NCBI GenBank assembly: GCA_021772915.1
Contig: JAJFLB010000016.1
Location: 101,984 to 165,983 of the forward strand
DNA length: 64,000 bases
Reading direction: 5' to 3'
Source: Gammaproteobacteria bacterium
GTDB taxonomy: Bacteria; Pseudomonadota; Gammaproteobacteria; Xanthomonadales; SZUA-36
In this document: positions 52,636 through 62,700 of the stretch, in pieces
Layout of the letters: each line of letters starts with the position of its first letter
Numbering within the stretch: the first letter of the stretch is position 1
Program-made: the position numbers and the translations under genes
Notes under the pieces: model-generated
Seen by the model: only the letters and a program-made list of their open reading frames with translations
Database searches by the model: none
Told to the model about the DNA's origin: nothing

Positions 52636-53727
52636 CTAGCTACCTTCGACTACGAGTACCGCCCTGCCGTCACTGAGATAGGGTGCACCCAGCTTGATTA
52701 CCCGGTCTGATGCTTTCAGGCTACCGCGAACTGCAACTTCGTCCTGCAAAATTTCAAGGATCTCAACAGTAACTTCGTTGACTGCATTATTGGTCTTGTT
52801 AAGCACAAACACCGTTGCTATCCCGCTGGCAGCCTTGAAGACTGATTCGATGGGAATGTAAAACTGCAGTTCGCCTGTCTGCGGCGTGATTTCCACCCGG
52901 GCAATCAAACCCGAACGCAGTGCAAAGCCCTGGTCATCGATCAGGATTTCGACTTCAAAAGTACCTCTGCCCAGGTCGGCGCTTGACGCGATCTCCGATA
53001 CCTCGCCCCTGAATTCCCTGCCGGGATAGGCATCCAGGAATATGCTGACCGGGTCACCCAGACTTACCTTGACAATATCCTGGTCAATAAGCCCCACCCT
53101 GACGACAGATCCCTGCTTACGGGAAGCGAGCAAAAATATCGGCTGGCCCGATTGCACCAACTCACTCGATTCGACGTATCGCTTGAGTATGCGTCCATCT
53201 TCCGGGGCACGGATAACCGACAGTTTCTGGTTGAAATTCGCAATCTGAAGCTCGGCCGCGGCAGTGTCTCTGGCCGTCTGCGCATCTTGCTTGACCTGCA
53301 ATGAAACCAGCTTCTCTGCATAAAGCTTGTTGAACCTGTCCAGGTCTGCCGCTGCCTTTTTATAACCAGAGGCTGCACGCTGCTGTTGGGCGTTGATTTC
53401 TTCCAGATCCAGGGTCGCGAGAACCTGTCCAAACGTCACATCATCGCCCTCTTCCACGCCAATTCGTTCTATCAGACCACCGGTCTTGAAAGCCAGCCGT
53501 ATTTCGTTTTTGTGGCTGATCCGACCTGCGTTGCTTATCGCCTGGCTGCGTTGTTCCTGTTTAACCTGGGCCACCGTAACGGCAACCGCCTCTGTGGGGG
53601 CTGCCTGTAATGGGCTGGTCACCAGCATCAAAAACGTGAGCCCACGCAGGATCAGATTCCTGGGCCCGTATGGGGTGGCGGTTTGTCGCATGTTTTTCAT
53701 TAATACCAACTCAGAGAATTGCGTCAT
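52636..53727 (-). CDS. RND efflux periplasmic adaptor (membrane-fusion protein)
   Basis: This 363-residue protein has an N-terminal signal segment (RGLTFLMLVTSPLQAAPTE), a beta-barrel/lipoyl half with KTGGLIERIGVEEGDDVTFGQVLATLDLEEI, a helical hairpin (~105-150) and the second lipoyl half RAPEDGRILKRYV. It links the RND pump to an outer-membrane channel. M1, M10 and M13 are all possible starts; M10-M13 give a more typical signal peptide. Its promoter region holds a 12-bp inverted repeat facing a divergent TetR gene. Confidence 0.9.
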   Translation of the reverse strand: MTQFSELVLMKNMRQTATPYGPRNLILRGLTFLMLVTSPLQAAPTEAVAVTVAQVKQEQRSQAISNAGRISHKNEIRLAFKTGGLIERIGVEEGDDVTFGQVLATLDLEEINAQQQRAASGYKKAAADLDRFNKLYAEKLVSLQVKQDAQTARDTAAAELQIANFNQKLSVIRAPEDGRILKRYVESSELVQSGQPIFLLASRKQGSVVRVGLIDQDIVKVSLGDPVSIFLDAYPGREFRGEVSEIASSADLGRGTFEVEILIDDQGFALRSGLIARVEITPQTGELQFYIPIESVFKAASGIATVFVLNKTNNAVNEVTVEILEILQDEVAVRGSLKASDRVIKLGAPYLSDGRAVLVVEGS

Positions 53728-53743
53728 TATGTTTGCAGTGTAT

Positions 53744-53774
53744 ACATCTATGTTGCCAACGTCAACATAGATGT
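53744..53774. promoter_or_regulatory. Operator: 12-bp inverted repeat between RND operon and tetR
   Basis: ACATCTATGTTG (53744-53755) and its exact complement CAACATAGATGT (53763-53774) are separated by 7 bp. They lie between the divergent adaptor and TetR genes. This is the expected place and form of a TetR operator that represses both the pump and itself. It also argues that the tetR start is ATG 53789 rather than 53771, which is inside the repeat. Confidence 0.75.
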
Positions 53775-53788
53775 TGTATGCTGGACCA

Positions 53789-54448
53789 ATGAGCGTTCAA
53801 GCCACCGCGATAAAACCGGGTTCAGCGAGAAAATCGCCGCCACCAAAACCTTATCACCATGGTGATCTACGCCGCGAAATACTCTGCGCTGCACGCACAC
53901 TACTCGAAGAAAACAACATCGCTTCTTTGAGTTTGAGAGCGGTTGCAAAAAAGGTGGGTGTCAGTCATACCGCGCCTTACCGGCACTTCAAAGACAAGGA
54001 AAGTTTACTTGCAGGCGTTGCCGCCATTGGCTTTGCCGAAATAGGCTCGCAAATAGCAAGGGCTGTGGAGATGCATCCGGGTGACCCCGCAGCTCAGTTG
54101 CAGGAGGCGGGACAGCGGTATGTACAGCTGGTAATGGATAATCCGCAGTGTGTTCAGCTGATGTTTGGCGGCATCCTGCCCTGTGACGACACTTATCCTG
54201 ATTTGAGAGCGGCCGGTGACCTGGCTTTTGAACGCCTGAAAATGATTATCGAAGAGGGTCAGTCCAGTGCTGTATTCAAGCAGGACGACGTAGAGCTGTT
54301 GGCCATGACCGCCTGGTCGTGTATCCACGGCCTGTCGGTTCTGTTTATCCATGGTAGTCTTGACATCGCTGCCTCCACAACCCTGGAAATCCACACGTTT
54401 ACAAAAGCTGTAACCGCAACCTTGCTGAACGGAATTGGAACCGGTTGA
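53789..54448 (+). CDS. TetR-family regulator of the RND pump
   Basis: This ~219-residue regulator has a helix-turn-helix reading YHGDLRREILCAARTLLEEN, then SLRAVAKKVGVSHTAPYRHFKDKESLL. The C-terminal part fits the TetR_C_33/WHG-like ligand domain. It is divergent from the adaptor-pump genes with a 12-bp inverted repeat between them, so it most likely represses the pump until an inducer binds. ATG 53789 (MSVQATAIKPG) is preferred over 53771. Confidence 0.9.
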   Translation: MSVQATAIKPGSARKSPPPKPYHHGDLRREILCAARTLLEENNIASLSLRAVAKKVGVSHTAPYRHFKDKESLLAGVAAIGFAEIGSQIARAVEMHPGDPAAQLQEAGQRYVQLVMDNPQCVQLMFGGILPCDDTYPDLRAAGDLAFERLKMIIEEGQSSAVFKQDDVELLAMTAWSCIHGLSVLFIHGSLDIAASTTLEIHTFTKAVTATLLNGIGTG

Positions 54449-54457
54449 CAGATTTCC

Positions 54458-55270
54458 GTGAGTGCTAAACCAAAGTGGACCAAGAGTGTCGCTATCAGCG
54501 GTGCAGGTAGCGGCTTTGGCGCCGCGCTGGCCCGCAAGTATGCATCCGATGGCTGGTGTGTGGCCGTGACGGACATTGACGAGAATCGTGGCCAGCAAGT
54601 GCTGGAGGACGTCAAACAACTCGGTGGGGATGGCTTTTCCATGCTGCTCGACACAACCCGAGCTGAACATTGGCAGCAACTCGAAGACCGGGTGAGAAAC
54701 CGTTGGGGTGGATTGCAGTTGCTGATCAACAACGCAGGGGTGGCTACCGCGGGTAACGTGGAAGAAACCTGCATGGAAGACTGGGAATGGGTACTGGATA
54801 TCAACTTGTTGGGTGTGGTGCGAGGTTGTCACCAGTTTGCCAAAATGTTTAAGCAGCAATGTGCCGGCCACCTTGTCAATGTTTCTTCTTTTGCCGGTCT
54901 TGCCGGGTTACCGTTTATCAGTTCTTATGGGGTTGCCAAGGCGGGTGTTGTAGCCCTGTCAGAGGCATTGCGGGCAGAAATGCACCCCTATGGTGTTGGC
55001 GTAACGGTCGCCTGCCCCGCCTTCGTGAAAACCGGCTTACTGGATACCTTTCGTGCAAGCAAACCTGACACCAGGGCCAAGGTAGTTCATTGGATGGAGA
55101 CATCAGGGATCACGGCAGAAAACGTCGCTGAAGAGATCGCTGAAGCGGTCCGGAAAAACAGATTCCTGTTGCTAACCCACAGCCAGACCCGAAGGGCCTG
55201 GTGGTTAAAACGCTGGTTGCCACAGTGGTATTTCAGGCAAATAATCAAGCACACAAAACCCAAAGACTGA
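54458..55270 (+). CDS. Short-chain dehydrogenase/reductase
   Basis: This 270-residue SDR has SGAGSGFGAALARKYASDGW, NNAGVATAGNVEE, a Ser in VNVSSFAGLAGLPF, YGVAKAGVVALSEAL and a basic C-terminal tail. The hydrophilic-basic end (RRAWWLKRWLPQWYF) suggests membrane contact. GTG start, 9 bp after tetR, so it is likely co-transcribed and may be induced with the pump. Substrate unknown. Confidence 0.88.
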   Translation: MSAKPKWTKSVAISGAGSGFGAALARKYASDGWCVAVTDIDENRGQQVLEDVKQLGGDGFSMLLDTTRAEHWQQLEDRVRNRWGGLQLLINNAGVATAGNVEETCMEDWEWVLDINLLGVVRGCHQFAKMFKQQCAGHLVNVSSFAGLAGLPFISSYGVAKAGVVALSEALRAEMHPYGVGVTVACPAFVKTGLLDTFRASKPDTRAKVVHWMETSGITAENVAEEIAEAVRKNRFLLLTHSQTRRAWWLKRWLPQWYFRQIIKHTKPKD

Positions 55271-55277
55271 ACTAATC

Positions 55278-56066
55278 TTACAGATCAGTGGTTAGTTTTA
55301 GCAGCTCTTCGATGAGTTTGGGTGTATCTGCGGTGACAAGGTCGTTATTTTCAGCCTTGGCAGCCCTCTCCACGGTGCCGGCATGCGTCGCCAGTGTTGA
55401 GGCCCCAAGAATTTCTGCTGACCCCCGCAAACGGTGGCTGATATTTTCCAATGCACCAACATCATTACCTGCAAATGCCGTACGGAGACTGGCGACAATC
55501 TGTGGGATTTCCTGTAGGAATTTGTCGATAACGTCATCCATGAACGCGTCATCCCAGTCCGGCCCTGCCTGATCTTCGCCCTGCTTCGCGGATACTGCTT
55601 CATCACTGGCGCGACCCAGGCATTGTGCGACCGTGGTAATCAGCATATTGGTGTCAACCGGCTTGCTGACAAACGCATCCATCCCGGCATCCAGGCATTT
55701 TTGTTGATCGTCACTCTCACCCAGCGCGGTCAGTGCGATAATGGGGATTTGTTGGTCGAAGTCTTTAGAATCGCCGTTTCGAATGGCTCGCGTGGCCTCA
55801 AAACCATCCATCACCGGCATCATGCAATCCATCACCACCAGGTCATAGCGTGACGACTCCAGCGCCTTGATCACCTGCTGGCCATCGGCAACAACTCCCA
55901 CGTCATATCCTGCCAATTCCAGCACCCTTGAAGTAACCAGTTGGCCCGTGACGTCATCGTCGGCCACCAGAATATTGCCATTTGATGGCCTGTCAACATC
56001 AGTATCCTGTGTCACAGGACCGGACCCTGAGCAATTCTGACCCGCCTGCAAGCCCCGGGCTCGCAT
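55278..56066 (-). CDS. Receiver-HPt two-component protein
   Basis: This 262-residue protein has a receiver (~30-150: ILVADDDVTGQLV, phospho-Asp in LVVMDCMMPVMDGF, Thr in ALTALGE, Lys in VSKPVD) and a C-terminal HPt domain with His in ISHRLRGSAEILGAS. There is no kinase core, so it takes phosphate from a separate kinase, such as those at 57520 or 59747, and passes it on. The arrangement equals the end of a hybrid kinase cut loose. ATG 56066 has CGAGGG upstream. It converges on the SDR gene and is divergent from a NarL-type regulator. Confidence 0.88.
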   Translation of the reverse strand: MRARGLQAGQNCSGSGPVTQDTDVDRPSNGNILVADDDVTGQLVTSRVLELAGYDVGVVADGQQVIKALESSRYDLVVMDCMMPVMDGFEATRAIRNGDSKDFDQQIPIIALTALGESDDQQKCLDAGMDAFVSKPVDTNMLITTVAQCLGRASDEAVSAKQGEDQAGPDWDDAFMDDVIDKFLQEIPQIVASLRTAFAGNDVGALENISHRLRGSAEILGASTLATHAGTVERAAKAENNDLVTADTPKLIEELLKLTTDL

Positions 56067-56120
56067 TCGGCCCTCGACAAGGAGACGTCAAAGTCTGTGG
56101 GATACGTCTTTTGTTGAATT

Positions 56121-56163
56121 ATCTGCATGGCTCTGAACACGGTAATATTACCTTGAAGCGGTG
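56121..56163 (-). repeat. 43-bp dispersed motif, copy B
   Basis: This copy shares 34 of 43 positions with 12159-12201. Its core GGTAATATTACC is a perfect 12-bp palindrome; in copy A two symmetric positions have changed together. It lies in the 243-bp gap between the divergent REC-HPt and NarL-type genes, which holds no other recognisable feature. Confidence 0.55.
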
Positions 56164-56309
56164 TAAGTTCCTTGCTATTAAACATCGCCAAATTATAGTT
56201 TCCTCATCGGATTTTTTCAGGATAATTCCTCGCGTGTTGGCAATGAAGCGGTAATTTGCCTGAAAGTGGCATAAAATAGACGGTAAGTAATTTACTTTGG
56301 GGGTAATTA

Positions 56310-56945
56310 ATGAAGCGACCACGGGTCTTTTTGGCAGATGATCACTCCCTGCTTCTGGAAGCGTTCAGCAATCTACTTGAGTCAAAGTATGACGTTGTCG
56401 GTACCGCAACAGACGGCAGAAAAATGCTGGCCAAGGTTGCAAAACTGCTACCTGACGTCGTAGTTCTGGACATCAACATGCCAAACCTGAATGGTTTTGA
56501 TGCCGGGGAAAAACTCAAGAAAAAATATCCGGATATGAAACTTGTGTTTCTCACTGTTAATGAAGATCCTGATATGGTCACCGAAGCCTTCAGAATAGGG
56601 GCAAATGGATATCTGTTGAAGAACTCAGCGGCGTCCGAGTTGTTCCAGGCCATTGAGGTAGTCCTCGACTCGGGAAATTATGTGACTCCCCAGATCGCCA
56701 AGGGCATGATCAGCTCGTTCATTAAGAATCCAGGCGGACAAAAAAAGCACAAGTCACTAAGTCTGCGTCAACGGGAAGTGCTGCAATTACTGGCAGAAGG
56801 CAAAACCATGAAGCAGGTCGCCTCTATCCTTTGTATTACCCCCAGGACGGTTGCCTTTCACAAATATCAGATCATGGAAGATCTCGACATCAAGACTAAC
56901 TCCGCATTGATCCAGTATGCCGTCAAGCACGGGTTGGTGGCCTGA
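56310..56945 (+). CDS. NarL/FixJ-type response regulator
   Basis: This 211-residue protein has a receiver with ADDHSLLLEAF at the N-terminus, phospho-Asp in VVVLDINMPNLNG, Thr in FLTVNE and Lys in YLLKNSA. A LuxR-type DNA-binding domain follows (SLRQREVLQLLAEGKTMKQV and ITPRTVAFHKYQIMEDL). RBS TGGGGGT precedes the ATG. Its kinase is not adjacent on the strand but two hybrid kinases lie within 7 kb. It should act as a phosphorylation-dependent activator or repressor. Confidence 0.92.
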   Translation: MKRPRVFLADDHSLLLEAFSNLLESKYDVVGTATDGRKMLAKVAKLLPDVVVLDINMPNLNGFDAGEKLKKKYPDMKLVFLTVNEDPDMVTEAFRIGANGYLLKNSAASELFQAIEVVLDSGNYVTPQIAKGMISSFIKNPGGQKKHKSLSLRQREVLQLLAEGKTMKQVASILCITPRTVAFHKYQIMEDLDIKTNSALIQYAVKHGLVA

Positions 56946-57302
56946 AATCACATAAACAACAAGGCGAAACACCACACTAGTAGTCTTGCTGCCAAAGCCT
57001 GTAATTTCTCACAGTACCCGCACCCCGCCGTTTGCCACATCATGTAATTGTTCTAACAAAAAGGCGTGCAAGGGACTCAGGAACGCAGCTTGATTTTAGC
57101 AACAGGTGTTGCAAGCTTGAAATGGATTTGGTTTACGACACAATCTGGCTAACGTCGGGCAGTCAATGGAAATTGACTCACGATGCCGGCCAGTTCTGAA
57201 CCCCCCCAAATGCACGGACAGTCCTTCCCAATATAAGAGGTCAGTGCATCTTTGGTATCCAAATGCTAGTTGCCCAAAAAGTAGATAGACAAGCCTTGTG
57301 GT

Positions 57303-57342
57303 CACGAAGATTGATCACGGAGCACGAAGATTGATCACGGAG
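57303..57342. repeat. Perfect 20-bp tandem duplication
   Basis: CACGAAGATTGATCACGGAG occurs twice head to tail at 57303-57322 and 57323-57342 with no differences. The unit contains the small palindrome TGATCA. Exact identity in non-coding DNA suggests a recent slippage or a doubled binding site. Confidence 0.85.
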
Positions 57343-57352
57343 ATTTAAATCA

Positions 57353-57425
57353 CCCAGGCTCAAATTCCCTGCCGCCCTCCTACCCCCAAACGAATCGGCA
57401 GGAATTTGGGTTCTGGGTTCTTTTT
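57353..57425 (+). terminator. Large imperfect hairpin followed by T-rich tract
   Basis: Arm 57353-57374 contains AAATTCCCTGCCG and arm 57396-57417 contains CGGCAGGAATTT, pairing with one bulged C; outer CCCAG/CTGGG pair too. The plus strand continues TTCTTTTTA. It would end plus-strand transcripts about 400 bp beyond the NarL-type gene. Confidence 0.55.
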
Positions 57426-57519
57426 AGCGCCAATATGATTAAGCCAGCAGAAAACGGTTAACAGGGAAGTTATCGTCTAAAGTACTCAATCCCCATCGAT
57501 ACTGACTGCTGCAGAAACT

Positions 57520-59478
57520 CTACTGCAGAGTCTTCACGTTGGTGTTGTCACCACCCCCGGTGTACTTGAGTATTCTTTCAATATCACTGACCTTGGCCGG
57601 CTTGGTCACAAAACTGTCCATACCGGCACGCTTACACCGCTTCCGGGCTTCCAGGGTAGCATCCCCTGTCAATGCAATGATCCGTACTTCCTGGTCACCA
57701 TCAAAACGCTCCCGGATCCAGAGACTGGACTCGATACCACTCATATTGGGCATACGCAAATCCATAAAAATAAGATCATATTTGCCATTCATCACGGCAG
57801 CGACAGCCTCTTCACCATCCTCCGCCTCATCGACCTTGTAGCCCATCTTTTCCAGCTGGACACACATTATCTGACGATGGACTTCGTCATCATCAACCAC
57901 CAGTATTTGGTGAGGGTACTCATCACTGAGTATTTTAGTTTGGGTATCTTCAGAGGACTTCGGCTCTGTCTCTTGCAACACTTTGGCGTCCAAAACCGCT
58001 CCGTCTGGTTGGGCTGACGTCGATAGCTCCGGATCCAGTTCGACAGTCATGGAAAACTTGACTGTAGTACCCTTACCCTCTTCACTTTCAATCCGTATTT
58101 CTCCACCCATCAGGTCAACCAGCCCTTTGCAGAGCGGCAGCCCCAGACCACCACCGTCACCATATTTCCCGCTGCTTTTAGCAAGACCTGAGGCCTTGAA
58201 TGGATCGAACACCGTTTCCAGGCTGTCAGCAGGAATGCCAATACCGGTATCCGCCAATGAAAAATCGATCTTCAAATTGCTATCATTCAAATCCTGGCAC
58301 GATGCACTCAGGACTACAGACCCCTCTTCGGTGTACTGCAAAGCATTGGCCAGCAAATTGGCCAACACCTGCTCAAGTTGGCTTGCATCGGATGACAGCA
58401 GACTATCAGGAAGATCTTCAAGCTCTGAACGGAGTTCGATTCCTCTCTCGGACGCCTCTACCGCATACAGACCCATCACATTCTGAATACAGTGATGCAA
58501 ATCCAGGGCTTCCATCTCAATTCCCTGCACATCAAGTTCTGTACTCGTTGACCCGGGAATATTGCCAATCATATTTAGCAAAACAGAGCTGTTTTTTCGT
58601 ATGGTTTTTGCGTATTCCCGCGATTTCTGGGAGAGATTCTCGTCCAGAAGCAGTGCCGCCATGCCAATGATGGAATTGACCGGTGTTCGAATTTCGTGAC
58701 CAATATCCCGCATGAAATTGTTCCTGGCCTGGCTCTCAAGAGCCGACCGGCGGCGGTGAATCATTTCGTCATAATGTTCCTTCAGGTATTGAAAATAGGA
58801 ACTTCTGGCCTGGCCGCCATCCTGAACCAGAAAAGCCATTAACACGAGAAACCCGACAATAAGCGCTGCTTTGGCCAACCCGCCAACAAGAAACACGGCA
58901 ACGCCAAAAGGGACTAGCACACAGGCCAGAAAAATGATGTGAGCACTCCGCCTGACGGACAAGGCACTGGTCCCGGCAGCGATGCACCCGGCCGACAGGA
59001 CAATCGTCAAAATGACTTCCTGTTTAGCCCAATACTGAAAGATGACCATGCCGGCCAGGACCCCCAGGGTCAGGCTTTGGAGCGCGGTCAAAATACTGAA
59101 CTGAATGATGGCCCGCTCACCACTCTGCTCGTAGCGGCTTTCGAACCCCTTGGCAAACCAGACCCGTATGCCACCTAACATGGTGAGCAGAATTGCCTCA
59201 GCGATAGACCAGGTCCCATAATCCATGAGCATTGGCGTTCCCGCCAGCATAATGAGGGAGATGACTGTGTATACGGGGGCACCCAGCAGTGAACGGCGCG
59301 CCAGTTCAAGTGCTGAAGCCTTTTCCAGATAGGCTTCAAGAACCGGTATCCGGCCTGCTTCTGCGATCGTTTTTTGCACTACGTAATCCCCAATGCCAAG
59401 CCTTCCATAGCAGCTATAATAGCCGACCCGGTCCTGAATCGGCAATGGTGGTTCAAACAACGCTGAAACTGCGTGCAA
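57520..59478 (-). CDS. Membrane hybrid histidine kinase
   Basis: Six or so hydrophobic helices between about residues 65 and 220 form the membrane part. The DHp has His ~261 in RDIGHEIRTPVNSIIG, and the ATPase has NLLANALQYT, DTGIGIP and GGGLGLPLCKGL. The receiver near the end has VVDDDEVH, phospho-Asp in LIFMDLRMPNMSGI and Lys in VTKPAK. The frame begins with TTG 59478 lacking a good ribosome site; internal starts near residues 27-34 are possible. No periplasmic sensor is present, so the membrane part itself may sense. It probably feeds the REC-HPt protein or the NarL-type regulator. Confidence 0.9.
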   Translation of the reverse strand: MHAVSALFEPPLPIQDRVGYYSCYGRLGIGDYVVQKTIAEAGRIPVLEAYLEKASALELARRSLLGAPVYTVISLIMLAGTPMLMDYGTWSIAEAILLTMLGGIRVWFAKGFESRYEQSGERAIIQFSILTALQSLTLGVLAGMVIFQYWAKQEVILTIVLSAGCIAAGTSALSVRRSAHIIFLACVLVPFGVAVFLVGGLAKAALIVGFLVLMAFLVQDGGQARSSYFQYLKEHYDEMIHRRRSALESQARNNFMRDIGHEIRTPVNSIIGMAALLLDENLSQKSREYAKTIRKNSSVLLNMIGNIPGSTSTELDVQGIEMEALDLHHCIQNVMGLYAVEASERGIELRSELEDLPDSLLSSDASQLEQVLANLLANALQYTEEGSVVLSASCQDLNDSNLKIDFSLADTGIGIPADSLETVFDPFKASGLAKSSGKYGDGGGLGLPLCKGLVDLMGGEIRIESEEGKGTTVKFSMTVELDPELSTSAQPDGAVLDAKVLQETEPKSSEDTQTKILSDEYPHQILVVDDDEVHRQIMCVQLEKMGYKVDEAEDGEEAVAAVMNGKYDLIFMDLRMPNMSGIESSLWIRERFDGDQEVRIIALTGDATLEARKRCKRAGMDSFVTKPAKVSDIERILKYTGGGDNTNVKTLQ

Positions 59479-59746
59479 ACTCCAGCACCGGAAACCAACT
59501 CCTTTTGGTTGCCGGTACTGGCCTTGGGGAGAACTCTAAGCTATTCGAGGCTCTGTGGGTATCCGTGTCGAGACATTGCTTCCTTGCCTCTCTCGTCAAT
59601 GAGTTCATCTGAACCTCGCCCATAGAATGCCTTCAGATCAAGCTGAGTACCACTGTAGAAAATGACAGTCTTTCACTGGTGAAATCAATAGCCACCGTAG
59701 TGCTCCGACAAACTGAAACCATGGCGACAGGTGAAAATAATTTGAA
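59479..59746. other. 268-bp gap between two kinase genes
   Basis: Both flanking genes run on the minus strand. I see no coding frame, hairpin or repeat here. The promoter of the 57520-59478 kinase gene should lie in it, but no clear -35/-10 pair stands out. Confidence 0.4.
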
Positions 59747-62700
59747 TCATGTTGTCCTGATTTCAATAACTGTCGGTAACCATTTCGCAATTGTGGAGAA
59801 CAAATCTTCCGGCTCGACTGGTTTGGCAACGAAATCATTCATACCGGCCTCCAGACAGGCTTGGCGATCTTCCGCAAACACGTTAGCAGTCATCGCCAGC
59901 ACGGGAATGGGCTTATTGGCAGCCGAACTTATGTTCAGGGAGCGAATCAGGCGTGTTGCCTCCAAGCCATCCATTTCAGGCATTTGTACATCCATCAGGA
60001 TCAGGTCGTAGGCTGAATTGCCTGCCATTGCGACCGCATCCCGTCCATTCTTGGCTACCTTCACCAGCAACCCTTGATTACTCAACAGTGAAATGGCAAC
60101 CTCGGCATTTATTTCGTTGTCCTCCGCCAACAGGATACGAGCACCCGCGTGTTGCTGTCCCAATTTAGGGGCCATCCCCACATCTGTATCCGCAGTCTCT
60201 ACCTTCATGGTGCTCTTTGCTTGTCCAAATCGGGCGGTGAACCAGAAGGTACTGCCCTGACCCAGCTCGCTCTCAACCCCCAGATTGCCTCCCATTAATT
60301 GCACCAGGCGATTGTTAATCGTCAAACCCAGACCGGTACCACCATATTTGCGTGTAGTGGACTCGTCTGCCTGTTCAAACGCATTGAACAATGTGGCCAG
60401 CTTCTCGGGGCTGATACCAATTCCACTGTCCTGTATCTCAAAACGCAGTAAAAATCCCCGTTCGGTCTGTTCGCTGACGCGTACGCGCAGGACTATTTTT
60501 CCTTGCGCAGTGAATTTGACAGCATTACCGGTGTAATTGAGTAATATTTGACGAAGACGCGTAGGATCACCATTTATTCTCGCGGGCGCATCACCGAGGT
60601 CGATTTCAAATGCCACGCCCTTGACCTGAAGCTGATCACCAAATACTTCGCGCACATTAGTCAAAATCTGATCAAGACTAAAGTCTGAATGCTCCAGACT
60701 TAATTTGTCAGCTTCTATCTTGGAAAGGTCCAGAATGTCGCTGATGATAGACAGTAAGTGCTGGGCAGAGTTATCGATCTTGGTGAGTTGTGAGAATTGC
60801 TCCGCATTCAAATCCCCCCCTTTCAACAAATGTGTTAAACCAATGATGGCATTCATTGGGGTGCGAATTTCATGGCTCATATTGGCTAAAAATGAGCCCT
60901 TGGCCAAATTGGCGGACTCAGCTGCGTCCTTGGCGGCACGCAATTCCATCTCTGCCTCCTTGGATTCAGTGATATCTTGTAAGGTGCCTTCGGAAAAATT
61001 CTCACCGTTATCACCTTTGGAGTACGCCACGTGCTCCCGCACATGGCGTGCCTTACCGTCTCTGCTAATAATGCGATATTCCATCACCGTGGCAACTTTC
61101 TTTGCGTAAGCTTCCCGTAACCTTTCCCGGTCTTTTTTATGGACAAGTTTCCACGCCCCACCTACGTCTGGGTAACGTGCCAGGTACTCCTTAGCGCTGA
61201 AGCCAAAAATCCGCGCATACTCCTCGGATACATGGATGTACATGTGTTTGTTTTCGTCATAACGCCAGTGACCGATTTTGGCAATCTGCGCCGCCTGTCT
61301 GAAGCGGGCCTCACTCGCCGTCAATGCCAGATTGGCAGCTTCAGCAGTGCGTGTGGCCACGGAAAGTTCTGTGGTGCGTTGTTCTACCAACTCTTCAAGA
61401 TGGTTGCGGTATTCGTCCAGTTCCTGGTTGAGCTGGTTTTGCTCAGTGATGTCCGCCTTTACTGCAAGGAAGTGGGTGGTCTTGCCGTCATCCTGCTTCA
61501 GGGGCGCCATATGGACAAATTCGGTGTACTCGGTGCCGTCCTTGGCGATATTAAAGAATTCACCTCTCCATGACCTGCCCTTCATCAATTCACGCCACAT
61601 GTCCTGGTAGGTCTCAGGCGGTGTCTTACCCGACTGTAAAATGCTGGGGTTCTTACCGGTCACCTCAGTCAGATCGTAACCACTTGTTCTCACAAAGGCC
61701 TCATTAACGTACTCAATCCGGGCATCGACATCGGTAATCATGATGCTTTCCGGGCTCTGTTCCACCGCCAATGCCAGTTTACTCAGCTTTAATTCCATTT
61801 CCTTGAGTTTGGTCATGTCCCGCCCGGTAACGGTGAATCCCTCAGTTTTACCGTCTGATCCCAGATGGCCAACGTAGGAAACATCCATGCATCTGTTACC
61901 GGTCACCGGGAATTCATACCAAATCTGAAAACGGACCTCCTGGCCCCCCAGACAGAGCTCAGCGTTTGGTTTGATGCTGGTGTAAAATTGGTCCTCACCA
62001 AAGACTTCCAACGCAGTGCTGCCAAGTAGTTCGTCCCGTTTTTTGCCAAACGCTTTCAGATACCCCTCATTTGCCGCCAGGTAAACATAGTTCTTGTCGA
62101 GCAAAGCCAACATGTCAGACGAATTCGAGACAATGAGTTCATACTGTTTCAACTCCTCTTCTGCCTCCTTGTATCGACTAATATCCTGGATTGCTCCGGT
62201 CAGACTGATAACCGACCCATCCTCCACGACGGGTCTGCCTATGGAACGTGTCCACACCTGCTTGCCACTGGTGGTGATCAATCGAAATTCGTCATCCCAG
62301 GCCTCTCCATCCTCAAATGCACTTTCTACAAGCGCAGCCATTCTGGGGCGATCTTCGGCACGGTAAAAATTTGTTGCCTCTTCAAGTGTTGGTGGCTCAC
62401 CAACCTGAAGCCCGTGGATATGGAAAACCTGGTCCGTCCACTCGAATACCTGGGTTTTTGCATCCAGCGTCCAGCCACCGACCTTGGCGATAGTGCTGGT
62501 CTCCTCAAGAACCTCCTGACTGCGTTTTAGCGCCGCCTCACTCCTTTCGCGTTCGATTTCAACCACAACCCTGGCGGAAAATATCTTCAGGAGAGACTCA
62601 CCAATATCGGGATTTTCAATGGATTCACCATGCAGCACCATCAGTAAACCAACCGGATTTCCAAGGGAGTCAAACAACGGGGAACCCATGTATGCCTCTG

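Larger units (their letters stand above)
56946..57519. other. 574-bp gene-free stretch with tandem repeat and hairpin
   Basis: No convincing coding frame covers this stretch between the NarL-type gene and the next kinase gene, which is on the opposite strand. It contains a perfect 20-bp tandem duplication and a large imperfect hairpin followed by a T run (both listed separately). The rest shows nothing that I recognise. Confidence 0.6.
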
